DNA of 38,387 nt, taken from an uncultured Corynebacterium sp. (lineage in GTDB: Bacteria > Actinomycetota > Actinomycetes > Mycobacteriales > Mycobacteriaceae). The number at the start of each line of letters is the position of its first letter. Position 1 is the first letter of the stretch. Positions 32,256 through 38,387 of the stretch are shown piece by piece. The position numbers and the translations under genes were made by a program. The notes under the pieces are model-generated. The model searched no databases. It was not told where the DNA came from and was given only the letters and a program-made list of their open reading frames with translations. The stretch covers positions 1 to 38,387 of the forward strand of contig CAMIPB010000022.1 in assembly GCA_946223355.1 (NCBI GenBank), written 5' to 3'.

Positions 32256-34139
32256 ATGATTCCACTTCGTTCTCGTGTCACAACTACTGGACGACAAGCC
32301 GCGGGTGCACGCGCGCTGTGGCGAGCAACAGGCACCAAGAAGGAAGACTTTGGTAAACCGATTATTGCCATCGCAAACTCCTATACTCAGTTTGTGCCTG
32401 GACATGTGCACTTAAAGAACGTAGGCGATATCGTCGCTGAAGCGATTGACAATGCAGGCGGAGTCTCCAAAGAATTCAACACGATTGCTGTTGATGACGG
32501 CATTGCCATGGGGCACAGCGGAATGCTGTATTCCCTACCTTCCCGCGAAATCATCGCCGATTCCATTGAGTACATGGTCAACGCTCACACTGCCGATGCT
32601 CTCGTATGTATCTCAAACTGCGACAAAATTACCCCCGGCATGCTCAACGCTGCACTCCGGCTCAACATCCCTACCGTTTTTGTTTCTGGCGGGCCAATGG
32701 AAGCAGGAAAAGCACTAATCGTTGATCCTGAGACGCAAACCACCAGCACCCCGATGGATAACCCAAGCCTATTCAAAGGAAAACTGGACCTCGTCAACGC
32801 CATTACGGCTTCTGCCGACCATAAAATCTCCGACGAGGATTTAGCCGCTATCGAAGAATCTGCCTGCCCTACCTGCGGCTCCTGCTCGGGCATGTTCACT
32901 GCGAACTCCATGAACTGCCTTACCGAGGCACTCGGTCTGGCACTGCCTGGCAACGGCACGACACTCGCAACGCATACCGCACGTAAGAACCTTTTTAGTC
33001 AGGCCGGTAAGACGATTGTGGAGCTTTGCGCGCGTTACTACGACAAGGGTGATGAATCAGTATTGCCCCGCAATATTGCTTCCCCTGACGCGTTTTACAA
33101 CGCAATGGCGCTGGACATGGCAATGGGCGGATCAACAAACACAATCCTGCATACACTTGCAGCTGCTTATGAGGGCGAGATCGACTTCACTTTGGAGAAC
33201 ATTTCACAAGTGTCAAAATCTGTCCCATGCCTGTCTAAGGTAGCCCCAAACGGCATCTACCACATCGAAGATGTTCATCGTGCTGGAGGAATTCCCGCTA
33301 TCTTAGGAGAGCTCAATCGTGGAGGCCTTCTTAAGACTTCCGTGCACTCCATCGTTCACAGCGACCTCGAGAGCTGGCTTAATGAATGGGACATTCGCGG
33401 CCTTAGCCCAGCTCCGGAGGCAAAAGCGCTATTTTTAGCTGCACCAGGTGGCCAACGCACCACCGAACCTTTTAGTCAGTCCAATACCTGGGACAGTCAC
33501 GACACTGACCAGCAAAATGGTTGCATTCACAGCGTTGAACATGCGTACTCCGAGCAGGGCGGCCTTGTGGTTCTTCGGGGCAATCTTGCTCCCGACGGAG
33601 CAATAGTCAAAGCTGCTGGCGTCGATGAAAGCATCTGGCGGTTCAGCGGCCCAGCTCGAGTAGTGGAATCCCAGGAGGAAGCTGTTGATGCGATTCTAAA
33701 CAAACAAATTAAGGCCGGCGATGTCATTGTTATCCGCTATGAAGGCCCAGCGGGCGGCCCAGGAATGCAGGAGATGCTTCACCCTACGTCTTTCCTCAAG
33801 GGGTCTGGGCTAGGCGCACACTGCGCTCTCATCACTGATGGTCGATTCTCTGGCGGTACATCCGGACTCTCGATTGGCCACATTTCTCCGGAAGCCGCAC
33901 AAGGTGGCCTCATCGGACTTGTCGAAAACGGCGACACGATCACCATTGACATTTACGCCGAGTCAATCACACTTGAGGTGGAAGATAGCGAGCTTAAGAT
34001 GAGGAGGCAGAAAATGCTTGAGCGCGAACGCCCATTTACTCCGGCAAGTCGTGACCGTCCCGTATCTAAGGCTTTGCGTGCCTACGCCGCTATGACCTCG
34101 TCTGCGGATAAGGGGGCCGTGCGCATCGTAGAATCTTGA
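32256..34139 (+). CDS. ilvD: Dihydroxy-acid dehydratase
   Basis: A 627-residue Fe-S enzyme dehydrating 2,3-dihydroxy acids to the keto acids of valine and isoleucine. Cluster ligands are in CISNCDKITPGM and CPTCGSCSGMFTANSMNC. AVDDGIAMGHSGMLYSLPSRE, ALDMAMGGSTNTILHTLAA and ALITDGRFSGGTSGLSIGHISPEA are further signatures. AAGGGG lies 8 bases before the ATG. It is divergent from the ilvB leader, with about 155 bp between the leader ATG and this one, so both could share control. Confidence 0.97.
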   Translation: MIPLRSRVTTTGRQAAGARALWRATGTKKEDFGKPIIAIANSYTQFVPGHVHLKNVGDIVAEAIDNAGGVSKEFNTIAVDDGIAMGHSGMLYSLPSREIIADSIEYMVNAHTADALVCISNCDKITPGMLNAALRLNIPTVFVSGGPMEAGKALIVDPETQTTSTPMDNPSLFKGKLDLVNAITASADHKISDEDLAAIEESACPTCGSCSGMFTANSMNCLTEALGLALPGNGTTLATHTARKNLFSQAGKTIVELCARYYDKGDESVLPRNIASPDAFYNAMALDMAMGGSTNTILHTLAAAYEGEIDFTLENISQVSKSVPCLSKVAPNGIYHIEDVHRAGGIPAILGELNRGGLLKTSVHSIVHSDLESWLNEWDIRGLSPAPEAKALFLAAPGGQRTTEPFSQSNTWDSHDTDQQNGCIHSVEHAYSEQGGLVVLRGNLAPDGAIVKAAGVDESIWRFSGPARVVESQEEAVDAILNKQIKAGDVIVIRYEGPAGGPGMQEMLHPTSFLKGSGLGAHCALITDGRFSGGTSGLSIGHISPEAAQGGLIGLVENGDTITIDIYAESITLEVEDSELKMRRQKMLERERPFTPASRDRPVSKALRAYAAMTSSADKGAVRIVES

Positions 34140-34162
34140 TTTCCACAAAGCGGAACTATAAT
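34136..34162 (+). promoter_or_regulatory. ltbR promoter (leaderless)
   Basis: A consensus -10 TATAAT (34157-34162) lies 8 bases before the ltbR ATG, so transcription should begin at or next to the start codon. TTGATT (34136-34141), overlapping the ilvD stop codon, is a -35 candidate at a short 15-base spacing. GATATCGC-like symmetry, ATATCGCGATAT (34161-34172), spans the start and could be an autoregulatory site. Confidence 0.7.
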
Positions 34163-34170
34163 ATCGCGAT

Positions 34171-34851
34171 ATGGGAGAAATTAGCGAAGTTTCCGGCATT
34201 AAGGTCTTAGACCGTGCGGTTGCCATCATGATCGCAGCGGCGAATCAGCCAAGCAATCTCAACGAGTTAGTGGAACAGACCGGTCTCCCCCGTGCTACCG
34301 CGCACCGCCTGGCGACGGCTCTGGAGGCGCACCGTATCCTTGTCCGCCGTGAGGATGGTCGCTGGATCGGTGGTCCTGCACTACCGGGCAACCGTGACCA
34401 CATCATTAATGCGGCGCGGCCCGTCATGGACGCTCTTAAAGGTGACACTGGGGAATCAGTGCAGCTTTACATGCTTACTGGAAATTCTCGGACGTGCGTT
34501 GCGACGGCCGAGCCCACCTCTGGCCTGCACAATGTAGTTCCAGTGGGTTCAGAGCTTCCATTACATTCTGGTTCTGCTGCTCGCATCATCGCCGCTTTCG
34601 CTAAAGACAACGGAGCTTTTGCTCAAAAAGACCTCTCTCAGATTCACGATAGGTTTTGGGCGGAATCCATTGAAGAGCGGGAAGTTGGTCTTGCCAGCGT
34701 ATCTGCACCCGTCATGGACGATAATGGGCATTTTATAGCAGCTATCTCCATTTCTGGCCCGGCAGAGAGATTCCGTCCTCACCCAGGTGAGAAATGGGGT
34801 GAGCGTCTTGTTGCGGCCGCCCGTGAAATCGCTACAGCACTCAACAAATAG
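34171..34851 (+). CDS. ltbR: IclR-family transcriptional regulator, LtbR-like
   Basis: A 226-residue IclR regulator. The winged helix-turn-helix is at about residues 10-65 (NLNELVEQTGLPRATAHRLA, then a wing ending RWIGGPAL). The C-terminal effector domain (about 75-226) includes SVQLYMLTG, LPLHSGSAARIIAAF, REVGLASVSAPV and ISGPAERF. Sequence and context match the C. glutamicum leucine and tryptophan biosynthesis regulator LtbR, which represses leuB and leuCD, and Rv2989 beside leuC in M. tuberculosis. Those stand divergent to leuC; here the gene follows ilvD. It is translated from a probable leaderless mRNA and has no visible terminator before the convergent lipoprotein pseudogene. Confidence 0.88.
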   Translation: MGEISEVSGIKVLDRAVAIMIAAANQPSNLNELVEQTGLPRATAHRLATALEAHRILVRREDGRWIGGPALPGNRDHIINAARPVMDALKGDTGESVQLYMLTGNSRTCVATAEPTSGLHNVVPVGSELPLHSGSAARIIAAFAKDNGAFAQKDLSQIHDRFWAESIEEREVGLASVSAPVMDDNGHFIAAISISGPAERFRPHPGEKWGERLVAAAREIATALNK

Positions 34852-34887
34852 TCACGACTAGACGCACTTGAACACTCAACACAGCGG

Positions 34888-35578
34888 TTAGCTCTTCTTG
34901 TCAATTGTGACAAGCTGAACGAGCTCTTGTGCCTTTTTCAGACCTTCGGTTCCTGGCACTCCCAATGCAGAAAGCATCGCTACTTCCTTGTCACTGAGGT
35001 CAATAAAGTAGCTTTTGCTCTCAACGCTCTTACCGTCAACCCTGCCCTCGGATCCGACAGCATGCGCGGTAACCCCATTCAGTTCTTCTTCTCCGGTGTA
35101 GGACATCTCAGCGTCTTCCCCTAGGGGTGTCTTGGCAGTTTCCTCTGCCATTTGCATGGCGCCCTTAACGTATTCGCCATCAACTTGAGCAATCATTAAC
35201 GCCAATGATCCAGCCATCGGTGCATCCGGTGCCTGTGCTTCTGTTGCGTCTCTGTCCAGTTCCTTAGCAGCAGCAGGACTATCTAGAGCAATCATGCGCA
35301 TTCCTTCTACACCGTCATTAGAAAATTTCCAGTCCTTTGGGCCCTTAAGGATAATTTCGGCCCCCTGTACTCACCTTGTGTTCCACATAGTCCGCTGGCG
35401 CTTGCGCAACATCCTCCCCGCTATCAGACTGCCCTGCCTCATTTGCACCGGACGGCTGGGGCGCTGGAGTGGCAGCTATATCAGGTTCAGCATCTTGGCT
35501 ACACGCGCTCAAACCGCCAACAAGCAACGCAGCAGCGCTAAACACAGCGATGACTTTATTCAACTGGATATTGGTCAA
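34888..35578 (-). pseudogene. Lipoprotein gene broken by a one-base frameshift
   Basis: Two minus-strand frames make one protein. The 5' part has a signal peptide with lipobox LSAC and a Pro/Ala/Ser-rich linker, then VEHKVSTG. At the run of five G (plus-strand C at 35361-35365) the frame is lost and stops at a TAA. Reading four G instead continues as AEIILKGPKDWKFSNDGVEG, then MRMIALDSPAAAKELD to the stop at 34888, giving about 229 residues. The far part alone (137 residues) lacks a signal. I place the start at TTG 35576-35578, 6 bases after TACACT; ATG at 35621-35623 is possible. The fold resembles LpqN-type lipoproteins. It may be a true mutation or a sequence error. Confidence 0.82.
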
Positions 35579-35677
35579 ATATGCAGTGTATGTCGGTTGA
35601 GTAAAACCCGCATTACAAAACAAATTGCCCCACAGAAAACTCTGCAGAGCAATTCAATACAAACAATTAGTTCGCTA

Positions 35678-36430
35678 CTAAATGTTCGCCTCATTAAGGG
35701 TTACGGAGGTGTTTGGGAACAAGAACTTGTAGCTTAATCCCGCAATTGCAGCACCGATGAGTGGTGCGACGATAAACACCCATACCTGGCCCAGTGGCTC
35801 AGAGCCAGCGAACCAAGCAACGCCGAGGGAACGGGCTGGGTTTACAGAGGTGTTGGAGATTGGAATAGAGACCAAGTGAATCAGGGTCAAGGTCAAACCA
35901 ATTGGCAACGGCGCAAACCCCTGTGGGGCACGGTCATCGGTAGCGCCGAGAATGACGTACAAGAAAATTGCAGTCAAGATAACTTCTGCCAGAATAACTG
36001 CGGTCAACGAATATCCGTCTGGTGATAGATCCCCGTAACCGTTAGTCGCGAAGCCGGACTCGACTGCGTCAAAATCTTCTTTGCCCTTCGCAATGACAAA
36101 GAGCGCTGCACCCGCCAAAGACGCACCAATGACCTGGATAATCATATAAGGCGCAACTGCCTTAGCTTCCAAACGGCCAGCCAAGAATGCGCCCAAAGTT
36201 ACCGCTGGGTTGAAGTGGCCACCGGAAATGTGGCCTACGGCGTATGCCATTGCCAAAACCGTGAGACCAAAAGCCAAGGAGACACCGGCAAAGCCGATAC
36301 CCATATTAATATTTTCATTGTCCCCAGCAAGTACGCTTGCTGCGAAGATCGCGGAACCACAGCCGCCAAAAACTAGAACAAATGTACCCAACAGCTCAGC
36401 TGCGAGGCGTGCCACCATACTCGGATGCAT
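35678..36430 (-). CDS. aqpZ: Aquaporin Z-type water channel
   Basis: A 250-residue major intrinsic protein with six membrane helices and two half-helices. The two NPA boxes are at 74-76 (GGHFNPAVTLG) and 197-199 (NTSVNPARSLG). The selectivity-filter residues are Phe54, His185, Thr194 and Arg200, the water-selective set of E. coli AqpZ rather than a glycerol channel. A hydrophilic insert near residues 115-140 is slightly longer than in E. coli. GGAG lies 6 bases before the ATG. It stands alone between tRNA-Glu and the broken lipoprotein gene. Confidence 0.95.
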   Translation of the reverse strand: MHPSMVARLAAELLGTFVLVFGGCGSAIFAASVLAGDNENINMGIGFAGVSLAFGLTVLAMAYAVGHISGGHFNPAVTLGAFLAGRLEAKAVAPYMIIQVIGASLAGAALFVIAKGKEDFDAVESGFATNGYGDLSPDGYSLTAVILAEVILTAIFLYVILGATDDRAPQGFAPLPIGLTLTLIHLVSIPISNTSVNPARSLGVAWFAGSEPLGQVWVFIVAPLIGAAIAGLSYKFLFPNTSVTLNEANI

Positions 36431-36510
36431 AACTTCTCCATTTTCTATTTAAATAAGCACCTTTAGCTACGTCGCACAAAGGCAACTTCATGTTACGCAA
36501 CATCAGTAAT

Positions 36511-36544
36511 GAATAAAGCCCAGAGCAGAAAGTTGCGCTGGGCT
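36511..36544 (-). terminator. Terminator of the first tRNA-Glu
   Basis: Minus strand: AGCCCAG...CTGGGCT, a 7-bp stem (36517-36523 with 36538-36544), followed by TTATTC, beginning 6 bases after the tRNA 3' end. Confidence 0.7.
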
Positions 36545-36549
36545 ATCTG

Positions 36550-36622
36550 TACCCCGTACGGGATTTGAACCCGTGTTACCGGCGTGAGAGGCCGGCGTCC
36601 TAGGCCGCTAGACGAACGGGGC
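36550..36622 (-). tRNA. tRNA-Glu (anticodon CTC)
   Basis: A 73-nt cloverleaf on the minus strand. The acceptor is GCCCCGT with ACGGGGT (a G-T pair at the first position). The anticodon stem is GCCGG with CCGGC around loop CCTCTCA, containing CTC. The T-arm is ACGGG-TTCAAAT-CCCGT and the discriminator is A. CCA is not encoded. A second, identical copy enters at the window end. Confidence 0.95.
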
Positions 36623-36716
36623 TTGTAAAGCGTTCCTTGCGGACTTAATAACAGTAATTGATCGTAAGCACTTCTCCCAAATCACCAGTTAAAAGGCGGG
36701 TTTAGCTGACTGTTGT

Positions 36717-37466
36717 TTAGACGGTTTTAAGTTGTATATCTTTTAAAACAGCCAAGAGATGATCCACTATGGCAGGGTCGTCTTCAACGCGTTGTTCATC
36801 AAACTCCGAGACTCCGATGGCAAAAACTTCACGGTCGATAGTCACGAAATAGGTGTAGTAACGTGCCACCGAATTCCCATTAATACGTTGGTATTGCATG
36901 AGCCCCGGGGCATCTAAACCAAGAATCTTTTGTGCCATAACTTTCTTGGTATTTATAAACTTCTTCGTTGGGTCGTCCGCGTGGTAGTCCACAAACTCCT
37001 GCGCTGTCCTTCCCTGCAAAACATTCTCGTCAAAATAGGCAATAGAAACTGGGTATTGTGTTGCGGGCTGCTTTTCGCCATCTGGGCTGATCGTAGAAGT
37101 GCGCAAATCAGCGGGATTGTCGTTAATAATTTTCCCATACAAATCAGCTGGCATGATTCCAACTAACTCGGCTTCCCCACCCTTGACTACAAACTTTTGC
37201 TGTGGCTCCACTGTTGGGAAGCCAATGGCTTCGTCTATGTCCTGCTCAGAAGCAGTGGCAAGTTTCCCATCGCCAATAACAATTTCTTGCTGTTCCCTGC
37301 CCGCAGGATCCTTCGCCACCTTGTGCGCCACTTTTCCATCCGCTGGCACTTCATCCATAGGCGCTTGTCCTTGGTCAACATGATCTGATTCAGGAGTGCT
37401 AACTGAGCATGCTGAAACGAGCCAACATGTCGATGCTACAAATAAGGTGACCAGGAGAGTGCGCAT
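36717..37466 (-). CDS. Putative lipoprotein of unknown function
   Basis: A 249-residue exported lipoprotein. The signal peptide ends in the lipobox VSAC, followed by an acidic/Pro linker. The C-terminal half (about 120-249) includes YPVSIAYFDENVLQGRTAQE, NGNSVARYYTYFVTIDREVFAIGVSEFDEQ and LLAVLKDIQLKTV. A strand pattern ending with a W/F-rich segment and a final helix resembles LpqN/PsbP-like lipoproteins. I do not recognise a specific family. The ATG 37464-37466 has AGGA 7 bases upstream; a TTG two codons earlier is less likely. It lies 25 bases after the next lipoprotein gene, probably the same transcript. Confidence 0.78.
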   Translation of the reverse strand: MRTLLVTLFVASTCWLVSACSVSTPESDHVDQGQAPMDEVPADGKVAHKVAKDPAGREQQEIVIGDGKLATASEQDIDEAIGFPTVEPQQKFVVKGGEAELVGIMPADLYGKIINDNPADLRTSTISPDGEKQPATQYPVSIAYFDENVLQGRTAQEFVDYHADDPTKKFINTKKVMAQKILGLDAPGLMQYQRINGNSVARYYTYFVTIDREVFAIGVSEFDEQRVEDDPAIVDHLLAVLKDIQLKTV

Positions 37467-37491
37467 AAACAAATCCTAGAAAAGTTATAAC

Positions 37492-38121
37492 TTAAAACTT
37501 AATTCGAAGATCTTTACGGAACTCGTCAAAGCACTCCCATTGCTGTCCATTAGATGGCGCTACAGCTCGGATGGAGACCAACTCGTCTCCCAACCGGAGG
37601 ACTTGTTCCTCAACACGCAGAATAGAACCGTCATTGTTTATCAAGTGCTCAAAACTCTCAGCCTCAATTCCTGCGACAAACCGGGAAGGTCGTTTGACCA
37701 CCGTGGCCGGCTGCTCTGCATTCCGCCGAATAAATTCTCGGCTTAGTTGAGCAAGCGTGAAGTCTCTTTGCTTCAGAGGAATTACGTGACGAGTAATTTC
37801 GAAACGGATGCCCTTCCCAGAAGCAAGGTTTACCCCTTCGGAAACACGCGGTTGAGCAATAAAGAAGGTCTTCCCAAATTCATTAACTTCAAATTGCCAC
37901 CGTTGGGAAACCCGGCCATGAAAAGTAGCATCCATACCTGCCGGTGCAACATCGAATGAAGTATTGGCTTCCGACGCTGTTGAAGGCTCCGAGGCCAACG
38001 CATTAGGTTGATTTACACTACGACTGCTCACTGCGGAGCATCCTGTGATTGCACCAGTGCACGCCAACATGGCAACCAGGAACACACTCCTGGCCTGACG
38101 CTGCGTCACAGTAACTGTCAT
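37492..38121 (-). CDS. Putative lipoprotein of unknown function (LpqN-like)
   Basis: A 209-residue lipoprotein. The signal segment VFLVAMLACTGAITGC has the lipobox ITGC, followed by a Ser/Ala-rich linker. The globular part has RWQFEVNEFGKTFFIAQ, FTLAQLSREFIRRN, and a closing LRLGDELVSIRAVAPSNGQQWECFDEFRKDLRIKF (two adjoining segments), where the late Trp, FD and basic end recall LpqN/DUF1795-type proteins. The exact function is unknown. AGGTG precedes the ATG. It forms a pair with the following lipoprotein gene, and both sit between two tRNA-Glu copies. Confidence 0.75.
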   Translation of the reverse strand: MTVTVTQRQARSVFLVAMLACTGAITGCSAVSSRSVNQPNALASEPSTASEANTSFDVAPAGMDATFHGRVSQRWQFEVNEFGKTFFIAQPRVSEGVNLASGKGIRFEITRHVIPLKQRDFTLAQLSREFIRRNAEQPATVVKRPSRFVAGIEAESFEHLINNDGSILRVEEQVLRLGDELVSIRAVAPSNGQQWECFDEFRKDLRIKF

Positions 38122-38303
38122 CTTGCACCTAAATCTTCCGAGTCGCGGACCAAAACCTCAGACCTTATAAGATTAGTCAACATATCTAATATCGCAAGCG
38201 ATTCGACTCCGTTACCGCCAATGCTGAAAATAGGAAGCCGATTCTCTACAGAAATCCAAACTAAATCCCCACTCAGCCTGTGGAAATTGCGCAACCACGA
38301 CAA
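38118..38303 (-). CDS. Small hypothetical ORF (doubtful)
   Basis: A 61-codon frame whose TGA overlaps the following lipoprotein ATG (ATGA). Its only upstream start is a TTG inside the tRNA terminator, with no Shine-Dalgarno sequence. An internal ATG at codon 41 would leave about 20 residues. The ATGA overlap is the only sign of coding. No recognisable domain. Confidence 0.18.
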   Translation of the reverse strand: MSWLRNFHRLSGDLVWISVENRLPIFSIGGNGVESLAILDMLTNLIRSEVLVRDSEDLGAR

Positions 38304-38331
38304 AGGGCCCGCAACCGGATGATTGCGGGCC
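38302..38331 (-). terminator. Terminator of the second tRNA-Glu
   Basis: GGCCCGCAA (38306-38314) pairs with TTGCGGGCC (38323-38331), 8-nt loop; on the minus strand it is followed by CTTTG. It lies 8 bases past the tRNA 3' end. Confidence 0.65.
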
Positions 38332-38339
38332 GTAAGTGG

Positions 38340-38387
38340 TACCCCGTACGGGATTTGAACCCGTGTTACCGGCGTGAGAGGCCGGCG
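38340..38387 (-). tRNA. tRNA-Glu (CTC), second copy, cut by the window end
   Basis: The last 48 bases are identical to the 3' part of the tRNA-Glu at 36550-36622, through the T-arm and anticodon stem into the anticodon region. The 5' part is beyond the window. Confidence 0.88.

Noticed and set aside
36623..36716. Possible phage attachment site beside tRNA-Glu
   Set aside because: No integrase or phage genes in the window; the repeated tRNA copy is complete gene duplication as far as visible.

Overview
The window looks like a chromosomal segment of a mid-GC actinobacterium, most likely a Corynebacterium. The evidence is gene content and order. recG, DAK2 gene, ung, thiL, DUF3515 gene, ddl, gpsA, mutT1, leuDC, leuB and ilvC-N-B lie in the same relative order as the Rv2966c to Rv3003c region of Mycobacterium tuberculosis. 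The ilvB leader peptide, the LtbR-type IclR regulator and the frequent near-leaderless starts also fit corynebacteria. Species cannot be fixed from sequence alone. There are no insertion sequences, CRISPR arrays or rRNA genes.

Layout. (1) 1-6.3 kb: end of an unknown plus-strand frame, a strong bidirectional terminator, rpsA (minus), an RDD membrane protein (plus), an AlkZ-like winged-helix protein and polA (both minus), and tRNA-Leu(CAA). (2) 6.3-9.6 kb: an anaerobic pyruvate formate-lyase cassette on the minus strand. The lyase is encoded in two pieces: a 698-residue catalytic subunit that stops before the glycyl-radical domain, and a separate 83-residue GrcA-like radical subunit. The activase pflA follows. 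(3) 9.8-12.6 kb: a polar amino-acid ABC importer (lipoprotein, permease, ATPase). (4) 12.6-15.6 kb: a DUF368 (PopT-like) membrane protein, a TSUP permease, coaD, rsmD and a free-standing biotinyl domain. (5) 15.6-24 kb: recG, a DAK2-domain protein, ung and thiL in a tight minus-strand run, a DUF3515 protein built of two tandem repeats, ddl and gpsA. (6) 24.1-34.9 kb: mutT1, then leuD-leuC-leuB-ilvC-ilvN-ilvB on the minus strand, ilvD on the plus strand and ltbR. Almost the whole branched-chain amino-acid pathway is here. ilvB is preceded by a leader peptide and terminator (attenuator), and leuB by a promoter overlapping a 10-bp inverted repeat. (7) 34.9-38.4 kb: a frameshifted lipoprotein gene, aqpZ, tRNA-Glu(CTC), two lipoprotein genes and the start of a second, identical tRNA-Glu.

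How the genes work together: IlvBN, IlvC and IlvD make the 2-keto acids for valine and isoleucine, and LeuB and LeuCD extend the valine keto acid towards leucine (leuA is not in the window). Leader-peptide attenuation would sense Ile/Leu/Val charging, and LtbR is the likely leucine-responsive repressor. PflB, GrcA and PflA would give formate plus acetyl-CoA from pyruvate without oxygen. The most unusual item is the two-subunit pyruvate formate-lyase. The short-variable-arm tRNA-Leu, the tandem DUF3515 protein and the clear one-base frameshift in a lipoprotein gene are also worth checking.
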